Of a DNA stretch of 64,000 nucleotides, positions 10,248 through 21,920 are shown in pieces (the first letter of the stretch is position 1; every line of letters starts with the position of its first letter). The stretch covers positions 31,472,201-31,536,200 of the forward strand of contig CM053802.1 in the NCBI GenBank assembly GCA_028671895.1. The letters are read 5' to 3'. The notes under the pieces are model-generated. The model saw only the letters and a program-made list of their open reading frames with translations, did not search any database and had not been told where the DNA came from. A program made the translations under genes and the position numbers. The stretch is from Oenanthe sinensis (lineage: Eukaryota > Streptophyta > Magnoliopsida > Apiales > Apiaceae).

Positions 10248-13200
10248 CTTCATTCTTGACTCGTTTCAACATGAAAACAACTTGTACACTCTTGTAGGAT
10301 CAATCTTGGAACATTTGAACCTGAAAACAATTCCTAACAATTTGAAGCTTCATTCTTGACTCGTTCACACTTGAAAATAGTTTGTAGCTTCATTATTGAC
10401 TCGTTTCAACATGAAAACAACTTGTACACTCTTGTAGGATCACTCTTGGCTCATTTGAACTTGAAAACAATTCCTAACAACTTGAGGCTTTAATCTTGAC
10501 TCGTTCAAACTTGAAAATAGTTTGTAGCTTCATTCTTGACTCGTTTCAACTTGAAAACAACTTGTACACTTTTATAGAATCAATCTTGGCACATTTGAAC
10601 CTGAAAACAATTCCTAACAATTTGAGGCTTCATTCTTGACTCGTTAACACTTGAAAACAGTTTGTAGCTTCATTCTTGACTCGTTTCAACATGAAAACAA
10701 CTTGTACACTCTTGTAGGATCAATCTTGGCTCATTTGAACTTGAAAACAATTCCTAACAACTTGAGGCTTTAATCTTGACTCGTTCAAACTTGAAAATAG
10801 TTTGTAGCTTCATTCTTGACTCGTTTCAACTTGAAAACAACTTGTACACTCTTGTAGGATCAATCTTGGCTCATTTGAACTTGAAAACAATTCCTAACAA
10901 CTTGAGGCTTTAATCTTGACTCGTTCAAACTTGAAAATAGTTTGTAGCTTCATTCTTGACTCGTTAACACTTGAAAACAGTTTGTAGCTTCATTCTTGAC
11001 TCGTTTCAACTTGAAAACAACTTGTACACTCTTGTAGGATCAATCTTGGCTCATTTGAACTTGAAAACAATTCCTAACAACTTGAGGCTTTAATCATGAC
11101 TCGTTCAAACTTGAAAATAGTTTGTAGCTTCATTCTTGACTCGTTTCAACTTGAAAACAACTTGTACACTTTTATAGAATCAATCTTGACACATTTGAAC
11201 CTGAAAACAATTCCTAACAATTTGAGGCTTCATTCTTGACTCGTTCACACTTGAAAACAGTTTGTAGCTTCATTCTTGACTCGGTTCAACATGAAAACAA
11301 CTTGTACACTCTTGTAGGAACAATCTTGGCTCATTTGAACTTGAAAACAATTCCTAGCAACTTGAGGCTTTAATCTTGATTCGTTCAAACTTGAAAATAG
11401 TTTGTAGCTTCATTCTTGACTCGTTTCAACTTGAAAATAACATGTACACTCTTGTAGAATCAATCTTGGCACATTTGAACCTGAAAACAATTCCTAACAA
11501 TTTGAGGCTTCATTCTTGACTCGTTAACACTTGAAAACAGTTTGTAACTTCATTCTTGACTCGTTTCAACATGAAAATAACTTGTACACTCTTGTAGGAT
11601 CAATCTTGGCTCATTTGAACTTGAAAACAATTCCTAACAACTTGAGGCTTTAATCTTGACTCGTTCAAACTTGAAAATAGTTTGTAGCTTCATTCTTGAC
11701 TCGTTTCAACTTGAAAACAACTTGTACACTCTTGTAGAATCAATCTTGGCACCTTTGAACCTGAAAACAATTCCTAACAATTTGAGGCTTCATTCTTGAC
11801 TCGTTAACACTTGAAAACAGTTTGAAGCTTCATTCTAGACTCGTTTCAACATGAAAACAACTTGTAAACTCTTGTAGGATCAATCTTGGCTCATTTGAAC
11901 TTGAAAACAATTCCTAACAACTTGAGGCTTTAATCTTGACTCCTTCAAACTTGGAAACAGTTGTAGCTTCATTCTTGACTCGTTTCAACATGAAAACAAC
12001 TTGTACACTCTTGTAGGATCAATCTTGGAACATTTGAACCTGAAAACAATTCCTAACAATTTGAAGCTTCATTCTTGACTCGTTCACACTTGAAAATAGT
12101 TTGTAGCTTCATTATTGACTCGTTTCAACATGAAAACAACTTGTACACTCTTATAGGATCACTCTTGGCTCATTTGAACTTGAAAACAATTCCTAACAAC
12201 TTGAGGCTTTAATCTTGACTCGTTCAAACTTGAAAATAGTTTGTAGCTTCATTCTTGACTCGTTTCAACTTGAAAACAACTTGTACACTTTTATAGAATC
12301 AATCTTGGCACATTTGAACCTGAAAACAATTCCTAACAATTTGAGGCTTCATTCTTGACTCGTTAACACTTGAAAACAGTTTGTAGCTTCATTCTTGACT
12401 CGTTTCAACATGAAAACAACTTGTACACTCTTGTAGGATCAATCTTGGCTCATTTGAACTTGAAAACAATTCCTAACAACTTGAGGCTTTAATCTTGACT
12501 CGTTCAAACTTGAAAATAGTTTGTAGCTTCATTCTTGACTCGTTTCAACTTGAAAACAACTTGTACACTCTTGTAGGATCAATCTTGGCTCATTTCAACT
12601 TGAAAACAATTCCTAACAACTTGAGGCTTTAATCTTGACTCGTTCAAACTTGAAAATAGTTTGTAGCTTCATTCTTGACTCGTTAACACTTGAAAACAGT
12701 TTGTAGCTTCATTCTTGACTCGTTTCAACTTGAAAACAACTTGTACACTCTTGTAGGATCAATCTTGGCTCATTTGAACTTGAAAACAATTCCTAACAAC
12801 TTGAGGCTTTAATCATGACTCGTTCAAACTTGAAAATAGTTTGTAGCTTCATTCTTGACTCGTTTCAACTTGAAAACAACTTGTACACTTTTATAGAATC
12901 AATCTTGACACATTTGAACCTGAAAACAATTCCTAACAATTTGAGGCTTCATTCTTGACTCGTTCACACTTGAAAACAGTTTGTAGCTTCATTCTTGACT
13001 CGGTTCAACATGAAAACAACTTGTACACTCTTGTAGGAACAATCTTGGCTCATTTGAACTTGAAAACAATTCCTAGCAACTTGAGGCTTTAATCTTGATT
13101 CGTTCAAACTTGAAAATAGTTTGTAGCTTCATTCTTGACTCGTTTCAACTTGAAAATAACTTGTACACTCCTGTAGAATCAATCTTGGCACATTTGAACC

Positions 13201-13608
13201 TGAAAACAATTCCTAACAATTTGAGGCTTCATTCTTGACTCGTTAACACTTGAAAACAGTTTGTAACTTCATTCTTGACTCGTTTCAACATGAAAATAAC
13301 TTGTACACTCTTGTAGGATCAATCTTGGCTCATTTGAACTTGAAAACAATTCCTAACAACTTGAGGCTTTAATCTTGACTCGTTCAAACTTGAAAATAGT
13401 TTGTAGCTTCATTCTTGACTCGTTTCAACTTGAAAACAACTTGTACACTCTTGTAGAATCAATCTTGGCACATTTGAACCTCAAAACAATTCCTAACAAT
13501 TTGAGGCTTCATTCTTGACTCGTTAACACTTGAAAACAGTTTGTAACTTCATTCTTGACTCGTTTCAACATGAAAATAACTTGTACACTCTTGTAGGATC
13601 AATCTTGG
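10248..13608 (+). repeat. 3.36-kb block, copy 2
   Basis: Second copy of 5970-9330. It diverges after 13608, where B reads GGCTCATTT against GGAACATTT in copy 1. It carries a private change CATTTCAACT near 12594. Most of it is in turn the left part of the 3,398-bp tandem duplication (11028-17823), so two duplication events overlap here. Confidence 0.78.
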
Positions 13609-14425
13609 CTCATTTGAACTTGAAAACAATTCCTAACAACTTGAGGCTTTAATCTTGACTCGTTCAAACTTGAAAATAGTTTGTAGCTTCATTCTTGACT
13701 CGTTTCAACTTGAAAACAACTTGTACACTCTTGTAGAATCAATCTTGGCACCTTTGAACCTGAAAACAATTCCTAACAATTTGAGGCTGCATTCTTGACT
13801 CGTTAACACTTGAAAACAGTTTGAAGCTTCATTCTTCACTCGTTTCAACTTGAAAACAACTTGTACACTCTTGTAGGATCAATCTTGGCTCATTTGAACT
13901 TGAAAACAATTCCTAACAACTTGAGGCTTTAATCTTGACTCGTTCAAACTTGAAAATAGTTTGTAGCTTCATTCTTGACTCGGTACAACATGAAAATAAC
14001 TTGTAAACTCTGTAGGATCAATCTTGGCTCATTTGAACTTGAAAACAATTCGTAAGAATTTGAGGCTTCATTCTTGACTCGTTCAAACTTGAAAACTATT
14101 TGTAGTTTCATTCTTGACTCGTTTAAACATGAAAACAACTTGTACACTCTTCTAGGATCAATCTTGGCTTATTTGACCTTGAAAACAATTCCTAACAACT
14201 TGAGGCTTTAATCTTGACTCGTTCAAACTTGAAAATAGTTTGTAGCTTCATGCTTGACTCGTTTCAACTTGAAAACAACTTGTACACTCTTGTAGAATCA
14301 ATCTTGGCTCATTTGAACCTGAAAACAATTCCTAACAATTTGAGGCTTCATTCTTGACTCGTTCACACTTGAAAACAGTTTGTAGCCTCATTCTTGACTC
14401 GTTTCAACATGAAAACAACTTCTAA
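11028..14425 (+). repeat. 3,398-bp tandem duplication, copy 1
   Basis: Twenty-four units repeated directly downstream. Matched marks: AATAACATG (11395/14793), CAGTTGTAG (11955/15353), the 180-bp unit (12654/16052), CTCCTGTAG (13114/16512), CTTCACTCG (13814/17212) and the CTCTGTAGG unit (13954/17352). Differences seen are CATTTCAACT near 12594, CGGTAC/CGGCAC near 13983/17381, and GGCTTATTT/GGCTCATTT near 14167/17565. Confidence 0.8.
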
Positions 14426-14512
14426 ACTCTTGTAGGATCAATCTTGGCTCATTTGAACTTGAAAACAATTCCTAACAACTTGAGGCTTTAATCATGACTC
14501 GTTCAAACTTGA
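13954..14512 (+). repeat. CTCTGTAGG cassette, copy 2
   Basis: Four variant units in a fixed order: the 139-bp CTCTGTAGG unit (13954), an AAACTATTTG unit with CTTCTAGG (14093), a TTCATGC unit (14233) and a GTAGCCTC unit with CTTCTAAAC (14373). It is preceded by a TTTGAAGC/CTTCACTCG unit at 13814. The single-base loss opens a stop-free minus-strand stretch at 13944-14147, a by-product of the repeat. Confidence 0.82.
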
Positions 14513-17500
14513 AAATAGTTTGTAGCTTCATTCTTGACTCGTTTCAACTTGAAAACAACTTGTACACTTTTATAGAATCAATCTTGACACATTTGAACCT
14601 GAAAACAATTCCTAACAATTTGAGGCTTCATTCTTGACTCGTTCACACTTGAAAACAGTTTGTAGCTTCATTCTTGACTCGGTTCAACATGAAAACAACT
14701 TGTACACTCTTGTAGGAACAATCTTGGCTCATTTGAACTTGAAAACAATTCCTAGCAACTTGAGGCTTTAATCTTGATTCGTTCAAACTTGAAAATAGTT
14801 TGTAGCTTCATTCTTGACTCGTTTCAACTTGAAAATAACATGTACACTCTTGTAGAATCAATCTTGGCACATTTGAACCTGAAAACAATTCCTAACAATT
14901 TGAGGCTTCATTCTTGACTCGTTAACACTTGAAAACAGTTTGTAACTTCATTCTTGACTCGTTTCAACATGAAAATAACTTGTACACTCTTGTAGGATCA
15001 ATCTTGGCTCATTTGAACTTGAAAACAATTCCTAACAACTTGAGGCTTTAATCTTGACTCGTTCAAACTTGAAAATAGTTTGTAGCTTCATTCTTGACTC
15101 GTTTCAACTTGAAAACAACTTGTACACTCTTGTAGAATCAATCTTGGCACCTTTGAACCTGAAAACAATTCCTAACAATTTGAGGCTTCATTCTTGACTC
15201 GTTAACACTTGAAAACAGTTTGAAGCTTCATTCTAGACTCGTTTCAACATGAAAACAACTTGTAAACTCTTGTAGGATCAATCTTGGCTCATTTGAACTT
15301 GAAAACAATTCCTAACAACTTGAGGCTTTAATCTTGACTCCTTCAAACTTGGAAACAGTTGTAGCTTCATTCTTGACTCGTTTCAACATGAAAACAACTT
15401 GTACACTCTTGTAGGATCAATCTTGGAACATTTGAACCTGAAAACAATTCCTAACAATTTGAAGCTTCATTCTTGACTCGTTCACACTTGAAAATAGTTT
15501 GTAGCTTCATTATTGACTCGTTTCAACATGAAAACAACTTGTACACTCTTATAGGATCACTCTTGGCTCATTTGAACTTGAAAACAATTCCTAACAACTT
15601 GAGGCTTTAATCTTGACTCGTTCAAACTTGAAAATAGTTTGTAGCTTCATTCTTGACTCGTTTCAACTTGAAAACAACTTGTACACTTTTATAGAATCAA
15701 TCTTGGCACATTTGAACCTGAAAACAATTCCTAACAATTTGAGGCTTCATTCTTGACTCGTTAACACTTGAAAACAGTTTGTAGCTTCATTCTTGACTCG
15801 TTTCAACATGAAAACAACTTGTACACTCTTGTAGGATCAATCTTGGCTCATTTGAACTTGAAAACAATTCCTAACAACTTGAGGCTTTAATCTTGACTCG
15901 TTCAAACTTGAAAATAGTTTGTAGCTTCATTCTTGACTCGTTTCAACTTGAAAACAACTTGTACACTCTTGTAGGATCAATCTTGGCTCATTTGAACTTG
16001 AAAACAATTCCTAACAACTTGAGGCTTTAATCTTGACTCGTTCAAACTTGAAAATAGTTTGTAGCTTCATTCTTGACTCGTTAACACTTGAAAACAGTTT
16101 GTAGCTTCATTCTTGACTCGTTTCAACTTGAAAACAACTTGTACACTCTTGTAGGATCAATCTTGGCTCATTTGAACTTGAAAACAATTCCTAACAACTT
16201 GAGGCTTTAATCATGACTCGTTCAAACTTGAAAATAGTTTGTAGCTTCATTCTTGACTCGTTTCAACTTGAAAACAACTTGTACACTTTTATAGAATCAA
16301 TCTTGACACATTTGAACCTGAAAACAATTCCTAACAATTTGAGGCTTCATTCTTGACTCGTTCACACTTGAAAACAGTTTGTAGCTTCATTCTTGACTCG
16401 GTTCAACATGAAAACAACTTGTACACTCTTGTAGGAACAATCTTGGCTCATTTGAACTTGAAAACAATTCCTAGCAACTTGAGGCTTTAATCTTGATTCG
16501 TTCAAACTTGAAAATAGTTTGTAGCTTCATTCTTGACTCGTTTCAACTTGAAAATAACTTGTACACTCCTGTAGAATCAATCTTGGCACATTTGAACCTG
16601 AAAACAATTCCTAACAATTTGAGGCTTCATTCTTGACTCGTTAACACTTGAAAACAGTTTGTAACTTCATTCTTGACTCGTTTCAACATGAAAATAACTT
16701 GTACACTCTTGTAGGATCAATCTTGGCTCATTTGAACTTGAAAACAATTCCTAACAACTTGAGGCTTTAATCTTGACTCGTTCAAACTTGAAAATAGTTT
16801 GTAGCTTCATTCTTGACTCGTTTCAACTTGAAAACAACTTGTACACTCTTGTAGAATCAATCTTGGCACATTTGAACCTCAAAACAATTCCTAACAATTT
16901 GAGGCTTCATTCTTGACTCGTTAACACTTGAAAACAGTTTGTAACTTCATTCTTGACTCGTTTCAACATGAAAATAACTTGTACACTCTTGTAGGATCAA
17001 TCTTGGCTCATTTGAACTTGAAAACAATTCCTAACAACTTGAGGCTTTAATCTTGACTCGTTCAAACTTGAAAATAGTTTGTAGCTTCATTCTTGACTCG
17101 TTTCAACTTGAAAACAACTTGTACACTCTTGTAGAATCAATCTTGGCACCTTTGAACCTGAAAACAATTCCTAACAATTTGAGGCTGCATTCTTGACTCG
17201 TTAACACTTGAAAACAGTTTGAAGCTTCATTCTTCACTCGTTTCAACTTGAAAACAACTTGTACACTCTTGTAGGATCAATCTTGGCTCATTTGAACTTG
17301 AAAACAATTCCTAACAACTTGAGGCTTTAATCTTGACTCGTTCAAACTTGAAAATAGTTTGTAGCTTCATTCTTGACTCGGCACAACATGAAAATAACTT
17401 GTAAACTCTGTAGGATCAATCTTGGCTCATTTGAACTTGAAAACAATTCGTAAGAATTTGAGGCTTCATTCTTGACTCGTTCAAACTTGAAAACTATTTG

Positions 17501-17823
17501 TAGTTTCATTCTTGACTCGTTTAAACATGAAAACAACTTGTACACTCTTCTAGGATCAATCTTGGCTCATTTGACCTTGAAAACAATTCCTAACAACTTG
17601 AGGCTTTAATCTTGACTCGTTCAAACTTGAAAATAGTTTGTAGCTTCATGCTTGACTCGTTTCAACTTGAAAACAACTTGTACACTCTTGTAGAATCAAT
17701 CTTGGCTCATTTGAACCTGAAAACAATTCCTAACAATTTGAGGCTTCATTCTTGACTCGTTCACACTTGAAAACAGTTTGTAGCCTCATTCTTGACTCGT
17801 TTCAACATGAAAACAACTTCTAA
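14426..17823 (+). repeat. 3,398-bp tandem duplication, copy 2
   Basis: Second copy of 11028-14425. The exchange point lies in the tract 14426-14493: to its left the sequence matches the GTAGCCTC unit at 17771, to its right it matches the AATCATGACTCG form at 11095. Homology of copy 1's end continues to about 17891. Confidence 0.78.
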
Positions 17824-17901
17824 ACTCTTGTAGGATCAATCTTGGCTCATTTGAACTTGAAAACAATTCCTAACAACTTGAGGCTTTAATCTTGACTCGT
17901 T
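16364..17901 (+). repeat. 1.54-kb block repeated 2,238 bp away, copy 1
   Basis: Eleven units from the GACTCGGTTC unit (16372) through the GTAGCCTC unit (17771) recur at 18602-20139. Mismatches include CTCCTGTAG/CTCTTGTAG (16512/18750) and CCTCAAAAC/CCTGAAAAC (near 16878/19116). Divergence is higher than in the tandem duplications above, suggesting an older copy. Confidence 0.72.
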
Positions 17902-17910
17902 TAAACTTGA
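17352..17910 (+). repeat. CTCTGTAGG cassette, copy 3
   Basis: Same four-unit order as at 13954-14512 (17352, 17491, 17631, 17771). It has a private change CGGCACAACATG, where the other copies have CGGTACAACATG. The stop-free minus-strand stretch here is 17342-17545. Confidence 0.82.
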
Positions 17911-18601
17911 AAATAGTGTGTAGCTTCATTCTTGACTCGTTTCAGCTTGAAAACAACTTGTACACTCTTGTAGAATCAATCTTGGCTCATTTGAAATTGA
18001 AAACAATTCCTAACAACTTGAGGCTTTAATCTTGACTCGTTCAAACTTGAAAAGAGTTGTAGCTACATTCTTGACTCGTTTCAACATGAAAACAACTTGT
18101 AAACTCTTGTAGGATCAATCTTGGCTCATTTGAACTTGAAAACAATTCCTAACAACTTGAGGCTTTAATCTTGACTCGTTCAAACTTGAAAATAGTTTGT
18201 AGCTTCATGCTTGACTCGTTTCAACTTGAAAACAACTTGTACACTCTTGTAGAATCAATCTTGGCACATTTGAACCTGAAAACAATTCCTAACAATTTGA
18301 GGCTTCATTCTTGACTCGTTAACACTTGAAAACAGTTTGTAAATTCATTCTTGACTCGTTTCAACATGAAAACAACTTCTAAACTCTTGTAGGATCAATC
18401 TTGGCTCATTTGAACTTGAAAACAATTCCTAACAACTTGAGGCTTTAATCTTGACTCCTTCAAACTTGAAAATAGTTTGTAGCTTCATTCTTGACTCGTT
18501 TCAACTTGAAAACAACTTGTACACTCTTGTAGAATCAATCTTGGCACATTTGAACCTTAAAACAATTCCTAACAATTTGAGGCTTCATTCTTGACTCGTT
18601 A
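17902..18601 (+). repeat. Spacer of variant units
   Basis: Holds an AAATAGTGTG unit (17911), a second kind of 139-bp unit reading AAAGAGTTGTAGCTAC (18051), a TTCATGC unit (18190), a unit reading GTAAATTC (18330) and a unit following CTCCTTC (18470) with CCTTAAAAC. The 18051 loss of T resembles the CAGTTGTAG loss but sits on a different background, so it is an independent event or a small conversion. Confidence 0.7.
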
Positions 18602-20139
18602 ACACTTGAAAACAGTTTGTAGCTTCATTCTTGACTCGGTTCAACATGAAAACAACTTGTACACTCTTGTAGGAACAATCTTGGCTCATTTGAACTTGAA
18701 AACAATTCCTAGCAACTTGAGGCTTTAATCTTCATTCGTTCAAACTTGAAAATAGTTTGTAGCTTCATTCTTGACTCGTTTCAACTTGAAAATAACTTGT
18801 ACACTCTTGTAGAATCAATCTTGGCACATTTGAACCTGAAAACAATTCCTAACAATTTGAGGCTTCATTCTTGACTCGTTAACACTTGAAAACAGTTTGT
18901 AACTTCATTCTTGACTCGTTTCAACATGAAAATAACTTGTACACTCTTGTAGGATCAATCTTGGCTCATTTGAACTTGAAAACAATTCCTAACAACTTGA
19001 GGCTTTAATCTTGACTCGTTCAAACTTGAAAATAGTTTGTAGCTTCATTCTTGACTCGTTTCAACTTGAAAACAACTTGTACACTCTTGTAGAATCAATC
19101 TTGGCACATTTGAACCTGAAAACAATTCCTAACAATTTGAGGCTTCATTCTTGACTCGTTAACACTTGAAAACAGTTTGTAACTTCATTCTCGACTCGTT
19201 TCAACATGAAAATAACTTGTACACTCTTGTAGGATCAATCTTGGCTCATTTGAACTTGAAAACAATTCCTAACAACTTGAGGCTTTAATCTTGACTCGTT
19301 CAAACTTGAAAATAGTTTGTAGCTTCATTCTTGACTCGTTTCAACTTGAAAACAACTTGTACACTCTTGTAGAATCAATCTTGGCACCTTTGAACCTGAA
19401 AACAATTCCTAACAATTTGAGGCTGCATTCTTGACTCGTTAACACTTGAAAACAGTTTGAAGCTTCATTCTTCACTCGTTTCAACTTGAAAACAACTTGT
19501 ACACTCTTGTAGGATCAATCTTGGCTCATTTGAACTTGAAAACAATTCCTAACAACTTGAGGCTTTAATCTTGACTCGTTCAAACTTGAAAATAGTTTGT
19601 AGCTTCATTCTTGACTCGGTACAACATGAAAATAACTTGTAAACTCTGTAGGATCAATCTTGGCTCATTTGAACTTGAAAACAATTCGTAAGAATTTGAG
19701 GCTTCATTCTTGACTCGTTCAAACTTGAAAACTATTTGTAGTTTCATTCTTGACTCGTTTAAACATGAAAACAACTTGTACACTCTTCTACGATCAATCT
19801 TGGCTCATTTGACCTTGAAAACAATTCCTAACAACTTGAGGCTTTAATCTTGACTCGTTCAAACTTGAAAATAGTTTGTAGCTTCATGCTTGACTCGTTT
19901 CAACTTGAAAACAACTTGTACACTCTTGTAGAATCAATCTTGGCTCATTTGAACCTGAAAACAATTCCTAACAATTTGAGGCTTCATTCTTGACTCGTTC
20001 ACACTTGAAAACAGTTTGTAGCCTCATTCTTGACTCGTTTCAACATGAAAACAACTTCTAAATTCTTGTAGGATCAATCTTGGCTCATTTGAACTTGAAA
20101 ACAATTCCTAACAACTTGAGGCTTTAATCTTGACTCGTT
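18602..20139 (+). repeat. 1.54-kb block, copy 2
   Basis: Second copy of 16364-17901. Private changes are ATCTTCATTCG near 18733, ATTCTCGACTCG near 19191 and TTCTACGATC near 19788. It ends where the C tail reads CGTTCAAAC against CGTTTAAAC in copy 1. Confidence 0.72.
19030..19169 (+). repeat. Reference type 2 unit (140 bp)
   Basis: A clean copy of the second unit version. It differs from type 1 in B (TAGAATC, GGCACATTT, GAACCTGA) and in C (CAATTTGAGG, GGCTTCATTC, tail GTTAACACTTGA). The tail creates a GTTAAC hexamer (HpaI site) absent from type 1. Units following this tail usually open with AAACAG rather than AAATAG. Types 1 and 2 are interspersed in fixed orders that define the higher-order blocks; they do not simply alternate. 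Confidence 0.9.
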
Positions 20140-20148
20140 CAAACTTGA
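19590..20148 (+). repeat. CTCTGTAGG cassette, copy 4
   Basis: Units at 19590 (139 bp), 19729, 19869 and 20009 in the usual order. The stop-free minus-strand stretch is 19580-19783. Followed by an AAAGAGTTTGTAGCTAC unit, as in copies 5 and 6. Confidence 0.82.
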
Positions 20149-21920
20149 AAAGAGTTTGTAGCTACATTCTTGACTCGTTTCAACATGAAAACAACTTGTA
20201 AACTCTTATAGGATCAATCTTGGCTCATTTGAACTTGAAAACAATTCCTAACAACTTGAGGCTTTAATCTTGACTCGTTCAAACTTGAAAATAGTTTGTA
20301 GCTTCATGCTTGACTCGTTTCAACTTGAAAACAACTTGTACACTCTTGTAGAATCAATCTTGGCACATTTGAACCTGAAAACAATTCCTAACAATTTGAG
20401 GCTTCATTCTTGACTCGTTAAGACTTGAAAACAGTTTGTAACTTCATTCTTGACTCGTTTCAACATGAAAACAACTTCTAAACTCTTGTAGGATCAATCT
20501 TGGCTCATTTGAACTTGAAAACAATTCCTAACAACTTGAGGCTTTAATCTTGACTCCTTCAAACTTGAAAATAGTTTGTAGCTTCATTCTTGACTCGTTT
20601 CAACTTGAAAACAACTTGTACACTCTTGTAGAATCAATCTTGGCACATTTGAACCTGAAAACAATTCCTAACAATTTGAGGCTTCATTCTTGACTCGTTA
20701 ACACTTGAAAACAGTTTGTAGCTTCATTCTTGACTCGTTTCAACTTGAAAACAACTTGTACACTCTTGTAGGATCAATCTTGGCTCATTTGAACTTGAAA
20801 ACAATTCCTAACAACTTGAGGCTTTAATCTTGACTCGTTCAAACTTGAAAATAGTTTGTAGCTTCATTCTTGACTCGTTTCAACTTGAAAACAACTTGTA
20901 CACTCTTGTAGGATCAATCTTGGCTCATTTGAACTAGAAAACAATTCCTAACAACTTGAGGCTTTAATCTTGACTCGTTCAAACTTGAAAATAGTTTGTA
21001 GCTTCATTCTTGACTCGTTAACACTTGAAAACAGTTTGTAGCTTCATTCTTGACTCGTTTCAACTTGAAAACAACTTGTACACTCTTGTAGGATCAATCT
21101 TGGCTCATTTGAACTTGAAAACAATTCCTAACAACATGAGGCTTTAATCTTGACTCGTTCAAACTTGAAAAGAGTTTGTAGCTTCATTCTTGACTCGTTT
21201 CAACTTGAAAACAACTTGTACACTCTTGTAGAATCAATCTTGGCACATTTGAACCTGAAAACAATTCCTAACAATTTGAGGCTTCATTCTTGACTCGTTA
21301 ACACTTGAAAACAGTTTGAAGCTTCATTCTAGACTCGTTTCAACATGAAAACAACTTGTAAACTCTTGTAGGATCAATCTTGGCTCATTTGAACTTGAAA
21401 ACAATTCCTAACAACTTGAGGCTTTAATCTTGACTCCTTCAAACTTGGAAACAGTTGTAGCTTCATTCTTGACTCGTTTCAACATGAAAACAACTTGTAC
21501 ACTCTTGTAGGATCAATCTTGGAACATTTGAACCTGAAAACAATTCCTAACAATTTGAAGCTTCATTCTTGACTCGTTCACACTTGAAAATAGTTTGTAG
21601 CTTCATTATTGACTCGTTTCAACATGAAAACAACTTGTACACTCTTGTAGGATCACTCTTGGCTCATTTGAACTTGAAAACAATTCCTAACAACTTGAGG
21701 CTTTAATCTTGACTCGTTCAAACTTGAAAATAGTTTGTAGCTTCATTCTTGACTCGTTTCAACTTGAAAACAACTTGTACACTTTTATAGAATCAATCTT
21801 GGCACATTTGAACCTGAAAACAATTCCTAACAATTTGAGGCTTCATTCTTGACTCGTTAACACTTGAAAACAGTTTGTAGCTTCATTCTTGACTCGTTTC
21901 AACATGAAAACAACTTGTAC
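20140..21920 (+). repeat. Satellite units between duplications
   Basis: Ordinary satellite with units at 20149, 20289, 20429, 20569, 20709, 20849, 20989 (180 bp), 21169, 21309, 21449 (139 bp), 21588, 21728 and 21868. It contains the recurring order AAAGAG - TTTGAAGC/TCTAGACTCG - CAGTTGTAG. No other sequence seen. Confidence 0.85.
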
